The notes under the pieces: generated by a model
Database searches by the model: none
Seen by the model: the letters and a program-made list of their open reading frames with translations, nothing else
What the model was told of the DNA's origin: nothing
NCBI GenBank assembly: GCA_904419775.1
Contig: CAJFSX010000006.1
Coordinates: 1-44,118, forward strand
Length of the DNA: 44,118 nt
Origin: Candidatus Pararuminococcus gallinarum
GTDB lineage: Bacteria; Bacillota; Clostridia; Oscillospirales; Ruminococcaceae
Direction: 5' to 3'
Part shown: in pieces, positions 41,101-44,118 of the stretch
How the letters are laid out: every line of letters starts with the position of its first letter
How positions within the stretch are numbered: the first letter of the stretch is position 1
Program-made: the position numbers and the translations under genes

Positions 41101-43324
41101 CTGGATGGCCAACTGGGGCACAATTAAAAACGCCCCCACCGAGGGTTGGAACGGCACCTACACCCTGTGTTACGATATTTCGCTAAAGACGACTCCGGAG
41201 GGAATCCGCCTGTATCAGACCCCGGTGAAGGAGTATGAGAAACTAAGGCAGGAGCCCCTTTTTGACCAGGATGGGGTAGTCATTCAGGACGGCGGCTCGA
41301 ATCCCCTCGAGGGGCTGCGGAGCGACCAGTTTGAGCTTCTGGCCCACCTGGAGCCGGAGGAGAGTGTCACTGAGGTAGGCTTTAAGGTATTCCAGGGCAC
41401 AGATCAGGAAATGGTGATCCGGTATAATCCCCAAAGCGGCGCCCTGACCCTGGATCGAAGCAGGGTACCCGGCTTTGGCGGAAGCTTCAGCCACAATCTG
41501 CGCAAGAATGAGGACGGTTCCGTGGATCTGCAGATCTTTGTGGACAAGGGCTCTGTGGAAGTTATTCCCAACGGCGGACAGCTTTACGGTTCGGTTCTTG
41601 TGTTCCCCAACGCCGCGGGAATCGGTATGGAGGCATATTCCGTGGGCGGCGATACCACCGGCGATATTACCATTTATCCCCTTTCCAGCATCTGGCGGGA
41701 AGAGACTGCCGGAGAGAGCGAGCCTTCCCAGGTTATTTTGAGCGCCGAAGAGGGCCAGAGCGTTTTGGTCGGGGAAGAGATGACCATTTATGCCCGGGTG
41801 ATGCCCGATGCTGCACCCCAGGCTGTTGACTGGAAGATCGAGGACGAGCAGGGCCTGGTGAAGGTTCTCTCCCAAAATGATAATTCCATCACCTTGATGG
41901 CTGCGGCGGAGGGCGATTTCTCGGTGACCGCGTCCGCACAGGGCGGGAAGGTTTCCAAAACAATCAACCTGAACGCTATGGAAAACCCCTTTAAGACCAA
42001 TCTCACCGGCTGGAAGGTTTCTGGCGGCGGGAATTGGACCTTGGTCCCCGGCGGATACCAGGGCGTCAGCTTAAGCGGCGACGTGTTCACCATCGGGCAG
42101 GAAACCTTTGATAATGGATTCCACATGGAATTTGACGTGACGGTGTTGGAGGGCACGGCTTTTGGTGTGATCTTTAATGCCGGCGATAATCCTGGCAGCG
42201 AATCTTATATGGTGAACTTTGACTTTGGCACAGATCAGATGGGGCAGCAGTTCCGTTGGACGGAGTTCCCCTATCAGGGCTCGGTGAGCGACCACGCGGT
42301 GGCTAAGTTTGACGATACCTACCGGCCGGAGATCGGCAAAGAGCACCATGTGGAGATCACCTTCCTGGATGGGAAGCTGACCTATATCATGGACGGGCAC
42401 ACCATCTTTGATCAAGTTCCCGCCAAGAATTCCAAATATACCGGCGGTCATATTGGCGTGATAGGCTTTAAGAGCACCTCGATTGTCAATAACCTCTATG
42501 TCACAGCTCCCGGCGGCATCACCGGGCTGGAAATGATCGCAGGTGAGGGAAATATACAACTCGACGTACAGAAAACAGAGCAGGAAGTCTCCGTTCCCTA
42601 TGAAACTGATCGGATCCAGATCCGGGCCTTGGCTGACGACGGCGTGAGCCTGGCGGTCAATGGCGAGGCGGTCGTGAACGGCAAGCCTTCCCAGGAAATT
42701 CCTCTTCAGGTGGGGAGAAATACGGTGACTGTGACCTCCAAATCCCTGGACGGCGAGCAGACCTATACCATCATAGTAAACCGCGATGAGCAGCCCCAGC
42801 CGGAGGAACCCTCTTTAGACGACGTAACCTTTGAGGATCCCTCGGTTTCCCTGGAGCCGACCTTTGATCCGGATGTCTTCCAGTACACAGCGTCCGTTCC
42901 AAATACAGTGGAAAGCGTAATTCTCAGCTTTACCGGTGAGGTGAAAGTCACCCTCAACGGCGAAGTGTTCGCGGTGGGCCCGGATGGAAAAGTTCCCCTC
43001 TCTGTAGGAGAAAACATCATTGTGGTAACCGCTGGGGAGGATGTTTATACACTTGTGATTACCCGGGAGCAGCCGGGAGAGGTCACTGAACCTGAGGATC
43101 CCGATGAGCCCGGTACGCCTGGTACAGGGAATTCTATCGGCTCTGGGAATCAGAATTCCGGCTTCGAGTGGCCGGATAGCTGGTTTGACGGTTCCGGCGA
43201 TACAGCCAACCCTTCCGGTGATAAAGAAAATCCGCAGTCTGGCGACGCAAGCCGCATCCCGGCGGCATTGGTGTTGCTGGCAGCAAGCGCAGGCGCGGTC
43301 CTCCTGATTAGACGGAAAAAATAA
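38171..43324 (+). CDS. Second surface-anchored GH32 fructan hydrolase, multidomain
   Basis: A 1717-residue secreted enzyme. AGGAGGAG precedes the ATG at 38171. Order: signal peptide to ~VFA (~36), three LamG-like sandwiches (~40-213, ~216-393, ~395-575), cadherin-like domain (~590-675), GH32 domain (~685-1180), Ig-like domain (~1190-1270), a fourth LamG-like domain (~1272-1445), two cadherin-like domains (~1450-1540 and ~1545-1630), a Pro/Gly/Ser linker and ENPQSGD plus membrane segment and RRKK tail. Catalytic residues are canonical: D705 (WINDPNG), D834 (FRDPN) and E889 (SECPD). It differs from the minus-strand GH32 in domain copy number and at the DPNG motif, so the two probably cleave different fructans or linkages. 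It ends at a strong terminator. Confidence 0.93.
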   Translation: MSRKKRWMMKSTAVVLAVWMALASLVAGTPVFAALDENDAEKWNTNLETVQPVGSELTYTDEGLLVERGSDNDAAAISSTRVDGSFVFETDVTFKRGNVVNLIFGAQNGDSLEDCLIFKVDKRASGNQGETKLFYYSERLGWPTVVGNSGREFESKDSYHLKVVVAGNTCTGFVDGVPVCSGDISQYYQGGFLGVGTAEESDAVFQNTTFRMLEESSWSSDLKDMTLLAGTETNLTADGYQLVWKDGEGVNDAMAISANIPPQNFSFASDVIFEEGSNVANLIIGVKRQNSVDGAFVYKFDRANPDETKVFYFGGNFDLIFKNQKWAFYELGKERYTIKVEVNGNTCSIYVDGELAAVGTLPDSYENGLLGLGAAEHGTVTFQNTRVSELELDIGNPDYWVTDFNKDGLTMLGGVLTYDENGARVNATGESYLVSDTYMGPDDSFVFETDVKYVKGDCLGLMFGAQTKDSRDNAYIFYMNRTGGGGNWWDRDTRFWKFNVGAGDTLFSNDNVGDLNSTDLFEMNKEDYKLKIIVNNDYFFAYIDGKLVHQFYLPNYQGGYLGMRIDGSAYFQNTKVTKTDAEEIAEILDVQVEGHKLTPEFSKMDKEYSILAVDHDVESVKIAATYTGENASLLINGEAAQSDQAVEVPLEVGRQIIPIKLTDSKMGTEYEVTISIYRKESPDQFRTEPWRDQYHFSPLEGWINDPNGLIYYNDQWHLFYQHIPLTTVHDDYAKHWGHAVSDDLVHWEELPVALAPDELGSIWSGSTVDDPENKSGLFSGKSPNNLLAFFTHMNGYQVQSVAYSEDGGVTWKKYDKNPILTQEDDPLHDGAFRDPNVFWCEQAGKYLMVVAGGPLRIYSSDNLLDWTFESAYGGAAEYRPAGVGSINSECPDLFPVPVDGDPDNVKWVYTGAGEWYIIGDLEQQEINGRLSWCFVPDDDFMDENGNVRTQRLTMGGTDSYAAVSFKKGPEGRVVMIGWMANWGTIKNAPTEGWNGTYTLCYDISLKTTPEGIRLYQTPVKEYEKLRQEPLFDQDGVVIQDGGSNPLEGLRSDQFELLAHLEPEESVTEVGFKVFQGTDQEMVIRYNPQSGALTLDRSRVPGFGGSFSHNLRKNEDGSVDLQIFVDKGSVEVIPNGGQLYGSVLVFPNAAGIGMEAYSVGGDTTGDITIYPLSSIWREETAGESEPSQVILSAEEGQSVLVGEEMTIYARVMPDAAPQAVDWKIEDEQGLVKVLSQNDNSITLMAAAEGDFSVTASAQGGKVSKTINLNAMENPFKTNLTGWKVSGGGNWTLVPGGYQGVSLSGDVFTIGQETFDNGFHMEFDVTVLEGTAFGVIFNAGDNPGSESYMVNFDFGTDQMGQQFRWTEFPYQGSVSDHAVAKFDDTYRPEIGKEHHVEITFLDGKLTYIMDGHTIFDQVPAKNSKYTGGHIGVIGFKSTSIVNNLYVTAPGGITGLEMIAGEGNIQLDVQKTEQEVSVPYETDRIQIRALADDGVSLAVNGEAVVNGKPSQEIPLQVGRNTVTVTSKSLDGEQTYTIIVNRDEQPQPEEPSLDDVTFEDPSVSLEPTFDPDVFQYTASVPNTVESVILSFTGEVKVTLNGEVFAVGPDGKVPLSVGENIIVVTAGEDVYTLVITREQPGEVTEPEDPDEPGTPGTGNSIGSGNQNSGFEWPDSWFDGSGDTANPSGDKENPQSGDASRIPAALVLLAASAGAVLLIRRKK

Positions 43325-43352
43325 GCGTTCATCCGATCGCTGCATAAAAAGT

Positions 43353-43395
43353 GAATTCTCCCCCGGGGCCATATAACCCTGGGGGAGAATTTTTT
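43353..43395 (+). terminator. Terminator of the second GH32 gene
   Basis: AATTCTCCCCC pairs with GGGGGAGAAT around a short internal loop and is followed by a run of T. Confidence 0.9.
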
Positions 43396-43647
43396 GGATA
43401 GAGCCCCAAAACTCCCACCGATTTTGTTCCATTTGATGATAAAAATGTTTCGAGAGTTGAAAGGAGGATGAGCAAAAAGAAAAGTATTGGAAATACACAG
43501 GAATAAATAAACCGCCCGCCATCCATACAGGCAGGAGTAGTCCTGTTTTTTCCGACTTTTTCGACCAAACAATGACCAAAACTGGATTTTGACGAAAATA
43601 AAAAGGCCACAAACAGCTTGCATAAGCCATTTATAGCCTTTTCAGTA
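43396..43647. other. Intergenic stretch without recognisable genes
   Basis: Nothing convincing. An AAAGGAGG followed immediately by ATG (near 43460) opens only a 12-codon frame, with no room between ribosome site and start. Confidence 0.4.
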
Positions 43648-43721
43648 TGGAGCGGGCAACGGGAATCGAACCCGCAACCTCAGCTTGGGAAGCTGATGTT
43701 TTACCACTAAACTATGCCCGC
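43648..43721 (-). tRNA. tRNA-Gly (anticodon CCC)
   Basis: Read on the minus strand from 43721: a GCGGGCA/TGCCCGC acceptor stem, a D-arm with AGTGGTAAAAC, an anticodon stem TCAGC/GCTGA around loop TTCCCAA (anticodon CCC, reading GGG) and a T-arm with GGTTCGATTCC. The CCA end is encoded at 43648-43650. Confidence 0.95.
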
Positions 43722-43893
43722 CGAATACCCTTATTTTATACCATTGGAAGAAAAAAGGCAAGAGGTATTTTCACGATGAAATTTTATCAGCAATGAAACT
43801 ATCCAAATCATCTGAGAGGATGGGGAAAATAATAAAACAAGAAAAACAATGGTTGAACCAGTTGAAATGTGGTAAAATCATAGGGAAATACAG

Positions 43894-44118
43894 ATGAGAT
43901 GGAATGATGGCATGAAAAAATTAGCGAGATACCTCCGGCACTTTAAAAAAGAGGTAATCCTGGGCCCCTTTTTTAAACTGCTGGAAGCAATTTTTGAACT
44001 GATTGTCCCCCTTGTGATGGCAAAGATCATTGACGTGGGCGTCAAAAACGGGGACACCCAGTATGTTCTCATCATGGGCGGGGTCATGGTGGTGCTGGGA
44101 ATCGCAGGCCTTGGTTTT
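43894..44118 (+). CDS. ABC exporter half-transporter, 3' end outside window
   Basis: The first ~75 residues of a membrane-ATPase exporter. After a basic start (KKLARYLRHFKKE) comes the first membrane helix with the PLVMAKIIDVGVKNGD stretch, which closely resembles the start of the MarR-regulated half-transporter in this window (PLLMADLIDVGVTNHD). The ATPase domain lies beyond the window. The ATG at 43894 follows AGGGA at good spacing; the ATG at 43912 is an alternative with a weaker ribosome site. An extended -10 (TGGTAAAAT near 43870-43878) may be its promoter. Confidence 0.85.
   Translation, partial: MRWNDGMKKLARYLRHFKKEVILGPFFKLLEAIFELIVPLVMAKIIDVGVKNGDTQYVLIMGGVMVVLGIAGLGF

Noticed and set aside
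1-44118. CRISPR array, rRNA or insertion sequence
   Set aside because: No regularly spaced repeats, no rRNA motifs and no transposase-like frame were seen on either strand.

Overview
The window looks like chromosome of a Gram-positive, low-to-mid GC anaerobe of the class Clostridia, probably a gut Oscillospirales or Lachnospirales member. Evidence for this is the strong AGGAGG-type ribosome binding sites, sortase-anchored LPXTG surface proteins, lipoproteins with lipoboxes, an MBOAT/DHHW/DUF4358 cluster, a PHP-UvrD fusion helicase and heterodimeric ABC exporters. This lineage call is inference, since no rRNA or single-copy phylogenetic marker is present.

Layout, left to right: (1) 1-3862: the 3' part of a class 3 lipase, then a large fusion of an endonuclease Q-like PHP nuclease with a UvrD helicase. 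(2) 3907-6896: a self-contained zinc uptake operon (Fur-family regulator, ZnuA, ZnuC, ZnuB), with a perfect 7-1-7 Fur/Zur box on its promoter. (3) 6934-10984: two small envelope proteins, then an MBOAT O-acyltransferase and a DHHW/SGNH-like partner for surface polymer acylation. (4) 11034-14400: an ABC-F ATPase and an AI-2E family permease. (5) 14608-25890: the most interesting region, a tyrosine recombinase followed by a 262 bp invertible element carrying a strong promoter, then a six-gene pilus operon plus its leading coiled-coil gene (coiled-coil protein, signal peptidase I, giant LPETG tip adhesin, LPETG major pilin, class C sortase, LPQTG minor pilin, second sortase). In the sequenced orientation the promoter points away from the pilus genes, so this copy appears to be the OFF phase. 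(6) 25945-30608: a Cu/Zn superoxide dismutase, and a MarR-regulated heterodimeric ABC exporter with a perfect palindromic operator. (7) 30668-43395: a fructan-degradation island with two giant surface-anchored GH32 enzymes, one on each strand. Between them lie a sensor diguanylate cyclase and a decayed fragment of a third surface protein. (8) 43648-44118: tRNA-Gly(CCC) and the start of another ABC exporter.

The central hypothesis is a self-contained phase-variation cassette. The recombinase at 14608-15432 would flip the DNA between two inverted 22 bp sites (15452-15473 and 15692-15713). Each site is itself two 9 bp arms around a 4 bp asymmetric centre, as expected of a tyrosine-recombinase core site. 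Flipping would swing the TTGACA-17-TATATT promoter so that it reads either into the pilus operon or antisense into the recombinase gene. All functions are read from sequence motifs; no database search was run.
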